This document shows, in pieces, positions 10,633-22,438 of a DNA stretch of 64,000 bases (the stretch's first letter is position 1; every line of letters starts with the position of its first letter). Position numbers and translations under genes: made by a program. The DNA comes from Acanthococcus lagerstroemiae (taxonomy: Eukaryota > Arthropoda > Insecta > Hemiptera > Eriococcidae): contig JAJSSI010000048.1 in NCBI GenBank assembly GCA_031841125.1, positions 22,890 to 86,889 on the forward strand, in the 5' to 3' direction. The notes beneath the pieces are model-generated. The model was not told the DNA's origin. It saw only the letters and a list, made by a program, of their open reading frames with translations, and made no database searches.

Positions 10633-10708
10633 GAGCACACAACTAATAACACTCATTGATTGGACAGACTGCATAGTCATAGACAACTAATAGGAGCACA
10701 CAATTAAA
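10590..10708 (+). repeat. Two 61-bp tandem units in the Penelope-like 3' end
   Basis: GATTGGACAGACTGCA occurs at 10597 and again at 10658. Each is followed by CAATCACAGAC-like sequence and AGGAGCACACAA. The first unit overlaps the end of the reading frame and its stop codon. Confidence 0.7.
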
Positions 10709-12664
10709 CAGATTCACCATACAGTACTACTCTAGACTATGACTACAGGACCACAAGAGACAAGTCTCATTTTGGGTACTCCACTGATGATGGCATAACA
10801 GCCGAAAGCGCTCTGGACTACAAAAGAAGAAAAAATGAATTGGCACACCCTACACACGGAATATGGCGATGGATTTTGAACAAAGGGCATTTTGTTCGGC
10901 GTTTGCAAATTTCGGCGATTTTTACAGTGCTTACGGCGACACTGAGAAGTCGAATCGACAACTCCATGACAAAAAAGTCTGGCAACACTGCGGGCTAACC
11001 TGAGTTTTTGTAGCACCTTGTCGGGTCATTCATGCGTTGTTAGTTCCATCTCCTTTTTTCTTGATTATGTTTGTCTAATAGTGTAACTTCGCATTTTTAT
11101 CATTGATTTCAAATGCTGGGTTTAATTAACGCGTGTAATCAGACTTTTTCTGTCAGTATTGTCATCAAGTGTATAGACTGTGTACATACATCTTGCATCA
11201 GATTTTTAGTCCGACCCAATTTGAACCCAAAAATCTAAATTTTTGACAAATAAGGTCTACATTAAAATAGGGAATTGAACATAGCTTTCAAGTATAGGAT
11301 TTCGTGGGTCACAGATTTCGAGTATTGTCCTGTATTTGTTTATCCGACCCAGATTTAACTTTGTCCCCATAAAATGGGCAGAATTGACTCGGATTCAAAA
11401 ATTGACCGACGGGCAAATTTTGGCCTCTAATCTAAATCCCATTTTAAAGAGGGCGAGAGTCAGTTTAACTTGGCGAATGTAACTGGTAAGTTAGGAAAAT
11501 CGCAAACGAAGTGTTGACTGGTCGACTTCGTTTGTACAGGATGTTTCACGAATTAGTCCCCACCCGCTCTTTTTTTATCGTAAAGTTGAATTTTCGCGGG
11601 ACAGAAGTCGATTTTTCGAGATAAACAACGAGAAACAAAAATCGCTTAATCAAAAATTAAAACGATGTATACAAAAAATTCACGAACAAGAAAAAAAAAT
11701 TTATTTCGTTGGTTAGTGTCAAAAGGTGCTGTCTGAAGAAAGGAAAAAAATTACAGGAAAGGAGTTTAAAGGTTTTGAAGCACTGCCACGACGAATCTAT
11801 TAAAACATGGGAGTGACTAAAAACGGTATAACAATGCCCCAATATTCAACTAGAAATACATGGACGCTGCTAAGCGTAAGGGAACCAACCGACATTTGTA
11901 AACCAAATGAGTTATTAGTATCTATTTTACACAACTCCTCTTCAGATTCGAGGGAAAATTGTATTGAAAACGCGTTTTCACACTAGACACTACTTTGTTT
12001 GTCCTCTCTGTGTTTATAACCTCTTCAGATTTGTAAATGAGTAGTGATTAGTCAATATAATTGAGAAAAAGAAAAATGAAAATACAAAACTTTATTTTTT
12101 GTCTTTTAATAAATTAAAATCCGCTGAATAATACCATGAAATTTGAATTCCCGTTGTTGACAAGTGTTGCCATCTCTCACGAGTTTTTGAAAAATCAGAA
12201 AATTTTCTACGAACCCACAAATTTTTATAAAATTCTCACAAATTTCTCTTATACCTTCACCTATCTTACTTTGGTAATTCTATTTAAATAATCTCGAAAA
12301 ACCCTAGTTTTTTTTCAGAAATAGTCTGAAAGTAGCAAATTTTACCCGTACATTTTAAGAATATTTTAAGCGTATAGTGGAATAATGAAAGAAAAAGGAA
12401 ACATAATTAATAGAAAAAAAGAAAAAAGAGAAAAAATGTGGGAAGCGATATGGGATATGGAGCGGCAGGGTCCGGAGGAAGAAGAAGATGTCGTCCTTGA
12501 AGAAACGAGCAGCCCGTCGAGGGGGAGGCCAGAATTCGGGGCACATCTATATCAGGCATAGGAGACCAGAGAAACCACGAAACCTGTTTAGAATAGAAAA
12601 TGTCGATATCACTTACGGAGTTTTGGATTTTATTCTAGTGTCTGAGCATGTTGTTTAGGGGTGA
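10709..12664. other. Probable Penelope-like 3' tail, then unassigned sequence
   Basis: To about 11030 the sequence may belong to the Penelope-like 3' UTR (it includes a GATGATGGCATAACAGCCGAA stretch). Around 11857-11930 there is a fragment in inverted orientation to 41930-42000, sharing the words CGTAAGGGAACCAACCGACA and TGAGTTATTAGTAT, so a piece of the Helitron-like family is present. 12355-12546 is purine-rich with a short open frame that I do not recognise. Confidence 0.4.
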
Positions 12665-13032
12665 ATTAGAGTCAGGGGCGGATAGGTGAATTGAAACTAA
12701 AGGAGAAATAATGTAAGAGCGGCCCTCTATAAATTTTTAAGCGGCCCAAAAAATTTTTTGCTCCACCCCATTTTATTTACACATAGTCTTTCAGGGATCA
12801 AAAGAGCAAATGGTCACGTGGATACTCATTTTACAGTTTTCCTCCTTCTTTTATCTTTTCAATTAAGAAAATAGTTTTACCTCTGCGAAATGAAAAGAAG
12901 AAAATTAGTATGTTTATTAATAACAGAAATACCTAATACATAATATTATTTTAATAATTAGATCTATTAAAAATAAAAGATCATTTATCTAATATTATAG
13001 GTTGGCCTAAAAAACCTTATTTATCAAATTAA

Positions 13033-15535
13033 TTAATTTAACAATTTCCGAATACTTGAGGACTTATTCGTGAGCGCGTCAAGAACGTCCTCATTCTTTA
13101 TTTCTGAGCGGATTTCTTTCTCCATATTCATAATCATAAGTGCATCCGAGTGATCATCTGTAAGTACCCAGGGGCGAAACTATAGGGGAGTGGGGAGTTG
13201 ACTCCCCAATAATTTGGCAGTCGGCAAATTTTAAAACTGTTCATTTGAAATTTTCATTTTTCATGAATGTTGGTTTGTTTATTTCTTTTTCAATTAAAAA
13301 ATATTTCAATGAAAAATTGGCAAATTTTTAATTGTTTAAAAATTTTGTCGGCAAATTTTTCTTCTCCTCCTCCCCAAACTGAAAGTCAAATTTCTTTTCT
13401 GAAAATGGAGTACCCTGGACTCCTGTTAGAGAAGTGTCAGTCAAAAGCCGAAGGTCTCAAGCTGAGTATCGAAAGTTATCTGAAAGATTGAAACAAATTA
13501 GATATGTGGATGGCATTTCGAAAATCTGAAAGTCGGTAGCAAACGGTGAATTACGAATTTTAATGACTATTCTGTTTTTAGGCTACTAGATTCTCTGTTT
13601 GACCTAGAGCCTGAAATTTGAGAAAGTTGAACATTTTATTAAAATCTGAAAGTTGAAAGCAAAAGACTTATTTTCCAATGTTACGAGTACAAGCAGAATC
13701 CAATAGGAAATGTTCTATGGTTTAATTTACGTGCTCTGGTCCTGGTGAATATAGGAGGGAAATCTGGAACAAAAGTCAAAACTCCATGTGTGTTTTCCAT
13801 AATAATGAAAGGGAGCTTGAGGCACGGATTCCCCTAAACCGATTGACCTGAAACTTTGTAGGTTTTTTTTAATGTTCATGTTTTGATTTTATTGGAACCA
13901 GTTTTCAGTTTAGGAGACGAATCAGAGGAAATTCAGAAAAAAATATCACCAAGAGTAAATAACGACTACCTTGATGTGTAAAGGAAGTTGCGTGTTCCTC
14001 TCAAGTATTCCTAACATTATGTCAACTTAGCCTCCCAGAGTAGGGTATGCTCATGTGAGTGCTTGGGGGGATTAGATTTCAATGTGCATCTGCAGGGACG
14101 AAACTTTGGGGGGGGGGGGGGGGTTAGAACACCCCTAATAATTTATCAGTGGAAAAATTTTGAAACTGTTCATTTGAATTTTTCATTTACCAAGAACGTT
14201 TGTTTGTTTATTTTTTTTCTTTTCAATTAAAATATATTTTGATTGAAAAATCAATAAATTTTCAAATTAAAAAAAAATTTTGTCGGCGAATTTTTAGTTT
14301 TCAAAAAATATTTGACGGCAAATTTTCCTTCTCCTCCTCCTCCCCCCTCAACTGAATGTCTAGTTTCGCCTCTGTAAATACCGAACGTAATCTATTCTTT
14401 ATATGTTTCAAAATAGAAAAGGATCGTTCACAAGATACTTGTACAAATGAAATAGTTAATACAAATTTATAAGCTATGTATAAGGTTGGATACGCAAGTT
14501 TATAAAAATTGTACTTTTTTATGACTAGAAAACAACAGGCAGGACACTTTTTACAAAGGTCTTTGCAACTGCTGGGTTAGGATTCATCATCATCACTATT
14601 ACTACCGTTACTTTCTTCTTCATCGTTCAATAGGCCTAGTTGAACAAAATCTTCTGCAATACAGTTTTTTAAGCTGCCCCATTTGCAAATAAAATCTCTA
14701 AATTCTCCTTTGTAGTCTTGCAGGGTCAATTTCTTTCGAAATTTTTTAATATGGGAAAATAGATTTGTAAGCACTGGTAATTGATCGCTATCCAACCTAT
14801 TCTTTAGCTCTGGAAATCGATTAGGGTCCAAACAACTGATATCGGCAAATACAGCTTTGTGACTCAGAAATTTGTCCTTTATATTCGATAAAATAGTGTC
14901 TTTTATTCCCCTCCGGACTGGTAAGGGAATTGTAAAGGGGGAATACTGGTTGGGGCCTTTCATTTTCATTTTCCCCCATTCCTGAATAAGTCATATTTTG
15001 GGTGGGCCCGCAGTCCAAGGGGCCCGGCCAGGGATTCCCCCCCCAACCTGCCCGCGGTTGCTTTAATTTGTGTAAAAACCTCCTATTCGAAATTTGTCGT
15101 TTTCATTTGTTATTGGATTATCATCACCCTCGTAATTAAACATTTTCTTCTTCATTCGTCGGCGTATTCTTCGAAGCTCGTCTTCTATTTCAAAATCAAC
15201 CTCAGGCTCAGCTTTTTCCAGTTCTTCATTTATCTTGGAAACATATAACTTTGTTGAATGTAAAATAACTTCAAAGTTGCTTAATCCTTTTGCTAAATCT
15301 CTAATTGTATCTTCAACCATGTTATAAGCTTTCAACAAAGAGGAGTTTGTCTTTTCAAAAATACGAAGAAAGATTTAAGCTGTGAGGATTCTTTTGAAAT
15401 TTAGAAAATTGTCCAAAAACGATTTTGCTTTTCCTCGGGCTTCCGCACAATACTTTGCAGGCGTTCTAGCTATCTCATTTAAGGATAACAAAAGTTCAAG
15501 CAACAATCCAGAGTCGGTTATTTTAGTCTATAGTC
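13033..15535 (-). pseudogene. hAT-I transposase (ZMYM1/TTF-type), split by an insertion
   Basis: Reading the minus strand from 15535 down, the helical middle domain appears first (NEIARTPAKYCAEARGKA and TIRDLAKGLSNFEVILHSTK). Next comes the segment SHKAVFADISCLDPNRF, then an acidic linker, then a cysteine cluster CKDLCKKCPACC. The hAT dimerisation motif follows (YIAYKFVLTISFVQVSCERS, then FSILKHIKNRLRS). The reading frame is then broken by the insertion at 14374. It resumes at 13168 with DDHSDALMIMNMEKEI and stops at 13033-13035. The break falls exactly at the TSD of the insertion. One in-frame TAA at 14577-14579 and at least one more stop near 15350 also kill it. The N-terminal zinc finger and first catalytic Asp are missing. 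Confidence 0.8.
13169..14374. mobile_element. Composite non-autonomous hAT insertion inside hAT-I
   Basis: CAGGGGCGAAACTA starts at 13169 and TAGTTTCGCCTCTG ends at 14374. The flanks are TAAGTACC (13161-13168) and TAAATACC (14375-14382), an 8-bp TSD with one mismatch. Inside are two direct, diverged copies of one MITE: 13169 to about 13395 (3' end missing) and about 14099-14374 (complete, starting CAGGGACGAAACTTTGGGG). They flank about 700 bp of unrelated DNA. The TIR resembles that of hAT-IV at 44658, which is the likely source family. Confidence 0.75.
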
Positions 15536-15703
15536 TAATACTTTCTACTTAGGAAATATTTTTTTCTAGCGAGGGCCAAGGGCTGCGACCGTCAGCTATA
15601 CATTTTTATGTCGGAGCTATCCAATTGTGCAATTGAACCGGCCCGGCGGCCCAAGGGGAAATTTCCCCCTTTCCCTCTGGGCCTACCCGCCCCTGATTAG
15701 AGT

Positions 15704-16393
15704 AATCATTTGTCGATTTGTCCTCGAAACGTTTCAGTGCGAATGTTTCCATCGTACGCACAGAGTGTTGCGGGACCCTTAAATCTACTTTACCCAGAAT
15801 TGTGCCACTGCTTATCCCCCTCCCCCCCCCCCGTGAATACAAACAACCATAAAGGAACCGCAGTGATACAATATTTCTCTTTTTAGATGTACTAAGTATT
15901 TCGAAACCTGCTGACCGTTCAAAGTACGGTAAGTATATGAAGTTGATAATACTGTTTTAAGATACATGAATTTCAAAAAACGCTTCCGAATATTTTCAAG
16001 AAAAATAACCAAAGCTACTCGAATGAGCAAAACAAAACAATTAAAAAAAAAAGACAAATCAAAACCAATAACACGAAATCCTGACCGATTATTAGCGCCT
16101 GAATTTATTATTTAACGTACTTATAACGTCGTTGACTATTGAGCTTCACAGCGTATTTACGGGGATTTGAGTATGCAATTTCATACGCATACGAGTACAA
16201 ATGGTGATGAACGATACAAGGTGTAAAGAAAGATGGAAGTCGGATTGACGCAAGGTAAACGAGGACTGTAAGTCGAAAAGTCTAGTTTTTGTTGTTGTTT
16301 TTTGGGGGGAGTGGTTGTTTTTCCTTGAAAGGGGGTGGCTCAAATGTACCTCCAAGTTTGGAATCGTGAATGGAAAGTACCGAATTTTAAAAA
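15704..16393. other. No gene recognised
   Basis: Unassigned AT-rich sequence with a run of C at 15820-15830. Short open frames on the minus strand have no recognisable domain. Confidence 0.45.
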
Positions 16394-18760
16394 TCAAAAT
16401 AAGTACAATTCCCTTGACGTCGTAGGTTTTGAACATCGATCAGATTTTTGATCCGGTCCTGATGTGGGTCGTCGTCGTCGTATTGGTCGCTTCTCTTGCA
16501 TCAAGAGGTGGCGTACATCTATAGTCTTCGATTCCTGGCACATCTGATTACGTAGATTCCTGCACGGAGAGTTCATTGGCGAATTCGTGGTTACAAGCTC
16601 CGATCTTCTCCTGCCTCTGATGGGCTTTTCCTGAATTCGTCCTTGTACTGTCAGCATGAAAACGACATTTTCCCGGATTTTTTGTGCTATGTACTTCAGT
16701 TTTCGATTCTTGATGTCTTCTACTATTGTGTTTTCTTCTTTTATTCTTGCCCGGACTGCTAATACGTTCGTTATAAAATCAGTCCACGGTATTTTCAGCA
16801 GTCTTCGATAGCACCACATCTCGAATGCGTTCGGCCTCTTTTCGCTTTCCGCATTCATTGTCCAGGTTTCACACGAGTATTTTAGCACAGTCCACACGTA
16901 GCACCTCATTATTCTTTTCCGCAGACTGATGCTCAAAGTTTGGTTTTTCAAAACACTGCCGAGGTTATTGAAGGCCTGCTTCGCCATGTCAATTCTGATT
17001 TTAATTTCTTTTAGGTCTCTACCACCCTCGTTTATAAGAGCACCTAGATATCTGAATTCTGCGACGTTCTCAATTTCCTCCTTGTCTATTTTAATTTTTG
17101 CTTTGTTGTCATTTGTTCTTGAGAATTTCATCACCTTTTTGTCTTCTTGGCATTTATCTCCATTCCATATTTTATTCCAGCATGATTTATTTTATCAATC
17201 ATTTTCTGTAGTTACGCTTCTGATTCTTCTATTACCACTTTATCGTCCGCATAGCTTATTTCCGATATGCTTTTACCGTTGATCTACAGGCCCATGTTTT
17301 CGATTTTTGCCTCTCGCATTATCTCCTCAGCGTAGATGTTGAAAATTCTTGGAGAGAGTGGGCATCCTTGTCTTACTCCTCTCTTTATACTGCATTCCCC
17401 AGTCGAATATTTTGCGGCGGTCTTGATATTTGCGCGCTGGTTCCAATATAAGGCCTTTATCATTTGAAGATGTTTATCATCGATATTGTATTTTTTCAAA
17501 ACTTTGATCAGCTTTTCATGATTTACTCGATCAAATGCTTTTTCATAATCGATGAAACATGCGACGACTTCTCTATTTGCGTTTAGAGCTCTTTGTATTA
17601 TTATCAGGAGCGCACTCGCATCTCTGGTTCCTTTCTTTGCCACAAAACCGTACTGTGTCTCGCTTAGAGTACCATCCAGTTTTCTTTCAATCCTAGCGTT
17701 TATTATTGCTAGGAGGAGTTACAGAGTGTGACTCATCAGTGCGACGGTTCTATATTCAGAGCATACTTGAGAACAGCTTTTCTTCTGAATTGGTGTGTGG
17801 TGAGACGTATGGCGATGCACGCATGCCAAAGTGGCCCCTGAGACACCGCACCCTCGGCACCGGAAACTACCCTTTCGGGCATCGCATCAGTACCAAGGGG
17901 AACGCTTTGGGGCCGGGCCCGAGCCCCCATTTCTCCTGGCCGGAACGGTGAGCGCGTCCTGCCAGGGTCACCACGGGGTTCCCTACTGACCGAGGTCCGC
18001 ACTCCCAGAGCGCTCGCCTGGAAATTTCAGGTCCTCCGCAGCCGGACGCGCTGCCTCTTCCTCTTCACTCACTCGTCGTGTGACACTCATCTGATTGAAG
18101 CTCCAGCCCTTGCACTGCGGGCGAGCTCTGTTCCAGCTCTAGTGCTGCGGGCGAGCTCTGTTCCAGCTCTAGTGCTGCGGGCGAGCTTCGCTGGATGGTA
18201 TCCGCCACCGCAGCAGCAGCAGCAAGTCCAGCTTCTCCTTCTCCTTGCGTCCTCTATCTCGACCACTCAGCCTCCATCTTCCGTCGCATGATGGCCGAAA
18301 CGAAACCCGACACCCGGTTCCAACCGCTTCGGCTCCTCAACAGCTCCGGGACCAGGGTGTCCGGCGCAAGACGGTCGATCACGCCGTCTACGGGATCGAT
18401 CGTGACCGCCCCGCGCCTCACCTCCTCCCAGGCGTCGCACTCGAACAGCGTATGCCACGACGTGTCCTCCTCTCCGCTTACACAATGGGTGCACTCGGCG
18501 CTCCCCGCCAAACCCATCCGGTGCTTTTCTTCTGAATTGGTATGAAGTTTACTGCTTTAAAATCTTCTGGTAGTTCACCTTCTTCGTATATTTTTTTGAT
18601 AATATTCAGTAGTTCCTTCTCAAATTCTGGGGTGACGTGCTTCATTATGTCTACTGATAACTTTTGTCTTCATCTGTGGCTTTATAGCTTCTACCTTTCT
18701 TGATCGCGTTTCTCAACTCCCAGATTTCTATTCTTGGGCAGCTTCTTTTGCTGTGCAGTC
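16394..18760 (-). pseudogene. LINE reverse transcriptase (RTE-like), decayed
   Basis: On the minus strand, from 18760 down, the fragment begins with a palm/finger segment (VTPEFEKELLNIIKKIYEEG and ELPEDFKAVNFIP). It is interrupted by a nested R1-like element at 17795-18522 and continues with KKGTRDA, then CFIDYEKAFDRVNHEKL. Next come GVRQGCPLSPRIFNIYAE and the catalytic YADD at about 17250. The thumb and C-terminal part follow (FRYLGALINEGG, then LKYSCETWTMNAESEKR, then FEMWCYRRLLKIPWTD). Several stops separate the pieces. There is no endonuclease domain, so it is 5'-truncated. The layout and C-terminal motifs fit RTE-type LINEs, but I am less sure of clade than of class. Confidence 0.75.
17795..18522 (-). 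mobile_element. R1-like LINE 3' fragment with 19-bp TSD, nested in another LINE
   Basis: It is bounded by identical 19-bp duplications GCTTTTCTTCTGAATTGGT at 17776-17794 and 18523-18541. It is over 95 percent similar to the 3' part of the R1-like LINE at 39846-41287. It encodes, on the minus strand (18254-18517), the CCHC knuckle (CTHCVSGEEDTSWHTLFEC) and C-terminal tail, followed by the 3' UTR. Its C-terminal coding tail or UTR contains a roughly 34-bp unit (GCGGGCGAGCTCTGTTCCAG) repeated three times, against about two diverged units in the other copy. It is strongly 5'-truncated, as expected for target-primed reverse transcription. Confidence 0.85.
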
Positions 18761-18954
18761 TACTTGGGAGGGTCTTGTGGAGTCTTCATATATGTGAAGG
18801 AGCATACGAAAAGGAACCAGTTGACCAAAAATAAAATTTTACAGGAAAAGCGTTTCAAATTGAGATTTTTTTTTGTAATTACCGTTCTGTTACTTACAAA
18901 CATTTCAACCGTGAAGGTCCTACACACTACCACACGCTCCCCTAATCTCTTGTC
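18761..18954. other. LINE edge and unassigned sequence
   Basis: The 5' limit of the decayed LINE is not sharp here. No gene or repeat is recognised before the tandem array begins. Confidence 0.35.
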
Positions 18955-19840
18955 CGCTCTTTTCGGAAAAAATTTCCAATATTTTCCAAAGAATTTAAAT
19001 GTTTGATGATCTCCGAAGGATTTTATCGAAAAACTTTGGAAAAATTCTCCAATGATTTTCCAGGAATTTCATCGGAATTTTTGGAAGAAAATTCCGATAC
19101 TTTTCGGAGAGTTTTTTCGGAATCTTTAGATGATAATATTTCCAATGTTTTCCAAAGAATTTCATCAAAAATTTTTGGGAAGATTTTCCGATGATTTCTA
19201 AGGAATTTCATTCGTAATTTTCGGAAAAAATTTTCAATCTTACCAAAAGAATTTCTTTAAAAATCTCCGAGTAAATTATCAGATAATTTTTGAATAATTT
19301 CATAGGAAATGTTTGGGGGAAAACTCTTATGGTTTTTGAAAAATCTTATCAACAATCTTTAGAAAAAATGTTCTTTATCGAAGATCCTCGGGAAAAATCT
19401 TGTGTGATTTTTACGGAATTTCATCGAAAATTTTCGGAAAACAATTCCGATAATTTCCGAAGAATCTTATCGGAAATCTTTTTTTTAACTGTCCAATGTT
19501 TGTCTAAAGAATTTAAAAGTTCAATGATCTCAGGAGAATTTCATCGAAAACCTGTAGGTAAAATCTCCGATGGTTTTTAAAGAATTTCATCGGAAATTTT
19601 TGTGAAAAAAATGCCGATAATTTCCGAAGAATTCTATCGGAAATCTTTAGAAAAAATTACTAATGTTTTCCAAAGAATCTCAACAAATTACTTTGAGAAC
19701 ATTTTCTGGTAAATTTTGAAGAATTTCATAGGAAATTTTCGGGGGAAAACTCCCATGGTTTGAAGAATTTTACGAAAAATCGTCACAAGAAATGTTCAAT
19801 GATCTCCGAAGAATTTCATCGAAAATGTTCGGATCCAAGT
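18955..19840. repeat. Degenerate tandem array with a roughly 50-bp self-complementary unit
   Basis: Variants of GAATTTCATCGGAAATTTTC followed by GGAAAAAATTCCGATGATTT recur about every 45-60 bases. A longer-range rhythm is marked by CCAATGTTTTCCAAAGAAT. The unit is nearly self-complementary (TTCCGAT against ATCGGAA), so both strands show open frames rich in Phe, Ser, Glu and Lys; these are by-products of the repeat, not genes. Divergence between units is high, so the array is old. Confidence 0.8.
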
Positions 19841-19844
19841 CCCT

Positions 19845-20010
19845 TAAACGGTAAGAGTAGACAGGCATTCATGCAGCAGGATAAGTTGCCTACATTATAA
19901 GATTGGAGGTTCCCGGCGAGAAATGCAAGACTCCCCTTCAGCAGGTACGTAGGCAACTCATCCTGACAAAACGTAATTGTATTTGCCTGCTCTCGCATTT
20001 AAAAGGGCAA
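19845..20010. repeat. Imperfect hairpin or small foldback element
   Basis: GGATAAGTTGCCTAC and GTAGGCAACTCATCC form a 15-bp stem with one mismatch around a loop of about 60 bases. Weaker complementarity extends outward (CAGGCATTC against GCCTGCTC). It may be a MITE or chance; no TSD was found. Confidence 0.4.
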
Positions 20011-20339
20011 GAGGAAAATATGTCTAGGATTCATGGAAAATTGTTTTCGAACAATTTAATTTTACATAAGAAAATGCTATTATTTTTTGTGCATTTTTTG
20101 AACTTTTTGAAATAATAAATTTTGACTTTCATTACTTAAAACTGCAATATCTCGCTGAATTTTCAAGATAGAGGTCTGAGGTTGGTTTTATTCGGTTTCT
20201 AAAGGGTTTTTACATAAATTTAGTCAAAACAGTAAGAATCGATAAATTGGTCAACTGGTCCCTTTTCATTTCGTAAAAATCTAACGTGACATGCAAAATG
20301 AACCAACTCCTCTCCAAATAAAAGTCTCTTTTTAGTTTT

Positions 20340-21255
20340 TTAAGACGGAGTTTTCCGCTCCTTTTCCGGATACAATATCGAATTTGGTGCTCAAATCAGT
20401 GCTCAGCAAATAAAAGCTGATTGCATTATCAACTTAAAAAACTCCTCTTCGAATACTTTGCCTAATTTTTTAAGCTAATTTGAAAAGAGTAATCGATTTT
20501 GACATTGAAAATCGAAGTCCATATCGTTTGAATGGAAAAGTATAATATAAAAGCGACTCGAAAAACAGCTATTTCGATACACAGTTCAACTTTGGAGTCA
20601 GATCAAACATCAGAGGCGATATTCAAGATCAGCGAACCAAAAAAGCAATTTCGATAAGTTGTTCAATTTTTCAGTATAAGTTAAGTTTCCCGTTCTCGGG
20701 GGAAAATGTCGAATTTGTGATCCATATTGGAGCGAATCAAAAATCAGATGCGATATAGCTACACCCCTCCCCCCACGCCAAAGAATGTTGATAATTTGTT
20801 TAGTTTTTTAAACCAATTTAATTTTAGCCCCTTTTGATGCGGGATTCAGAATTTTGAGCATTGGAATCAAATGAAAATTCGGATACGATATTTGGAAGAA
20901 ATCAGTGACCTAAAGTACCTTACTTCGATACTGTTGCAGTTCCTCGAGCCAGTTTAATTTTGACCCTTTTTGGGTTCCAGGATTCGGACTTTTAGACCCC
21001 AGTTGGGTCCGAATCAGAAATCTTACGCGATATTCGAAAGAAAGCGACCCAAAGCAGAAATTCCTTATTCCGATACGTTGCGCTAATTCTCAAACCAATG
21101 TAATTTTTCCCCATTCGGATTCAAAATTCGAACTGTTGTGCCCAAATCGGGACCTGATTGAAAATCTGATTTAATAGGTATTCGCAATTGGCGATCCAAG
21201 AAACACCTACTTCGATATTTATTCGGTACCTTTCAACAAATCTAAAAGATTCAAA
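20340..21255. repeat. Diverged tandem array, unit about 135-145 bp
   Basis: A recurring pattern of GCGATATTC-like word, AAGCGACCCAAAG-like word, CGATAC/GTTG, AACCAATTTAATTTT, and CCCCTTTTGG with a G-rich word appears about five times. The anchors lie near 20616, 20750, 20886, 21032 and 21177. No coding frame persists across units. It may be an old satellite fragment. Confidence 0.65.
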
Positions 21256-21728
21256 AATTTGTCGTACGTTCGAGTTCTCCCTTTTGGGGGAGAAAACGAT
21301 TGTCACTATCCCCTCCCCTTCCCCAAAAAATAGGCCTTGTGATTCGACGATCCACTGTCGTCCTGTGAAGTTCTGCCTTCGCGATAAGAAAAAAGAAGGG
21401 GGACCAACTCATGAGACACTTGGTATAATGTATATGCCACCATTTGAATGCAGCGTGGTTTGAATTATATGGTCCAAAACTGTATGTTGGTTGCATGATG
21501 CACATAGTGGGTCTGAGACTTTTGTCGCGTATTTTTTCTATCCTGGTCCTGATTGTGACAGCTGCTACCTGATGGTTATGTGTACGGCCCAAAACGAAGA
21601 CACTGTCCCCTATAAAGTGATCATCTGATCTCAGCTTACGGGTTCATCCTTAGACATTTAGGTAGCTATTCATTTCGGATTGTTCGATGTAACTAAAGTC
21701 TGGTGTTGTGTTTCCTATTTAGGGACGT
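21256..21728. other. Host flank of hAT-II, no gene recognised
   Basis: C/G-homopolymer-rich stretches (near 21295-21330) and AT-rich filler. This and 46895 onward would be contiguous in the pre-insertion genome. Confidence 0.4.
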
Positions 21729-22196
21729 TTTTTAGGCAGGGTTGTCCTAATACTGGAATATTATCGATAACCGCGGTATTTCCTGGCTCCAACGAATACC
21801 GCGGTTATCGATAATTATCATGATACTCAACTTCTAATTTTATTCACCAGGGTCGCAGTCGCTTCATAACGATTATCGTTTTTCTTCTTCGCTGGTACTT
21901 GGTACACTTTTGTTACTCTAAAGGATTTCGCCCAAAATGTTAGTAAATGAAATATTTTAGAGTAAAACACATTTTTATTTACATTGTTAGCAATTGAAAA
22001 ATATTATATTTACCTATTTGATGAAATAAATAAAAAAAGTTTCGTCAAGTTACTCTTGTCTTTGTAGCGTTTAGCAGGGCCGGATTTGCCTTCTGTGGCG
22101 TCGTAGGCAAAACGAAAGGCGACGCCTAAGAATTTTCACCTTGAAATCCCCCTCTCCCTATCTCAAGATTTATTCGTGGGAAAAAATTTCTTCATT

Positions 22197-22438
<242 letters not shown>

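Larger units (their letters stand above)
12673..15695 (-). mobile_element. hAT-I: hAT DNA transposon with 8-bp TSD
   Basis: TIRs are CAGGGGCGGATAGG at 12673 and CCTACCCGCCCCTG ending at 15695. Perfect 8-bp duplications ATTAGAGT lie at 12665-12672 and 15696-15703. The element encodes a hAT transposase on the minus strand. It is interrupted by a second hAT-family insertion at 13169-14374 and by a G/C-rich filler around 15000-15060. Net length without the insertion is about 1.8 kb, so part of the transposase has been lost. Confidence 0.9.

Noticed and set aside
19003..19580. Open frames on both strands rich in Phe, Ser, Lys and Glu
   Set aside because: Produced by the tandem array; both strands are open because the unit is self-complementary, and no unit-to-unit protein conservation exceeds the DNA conservation.
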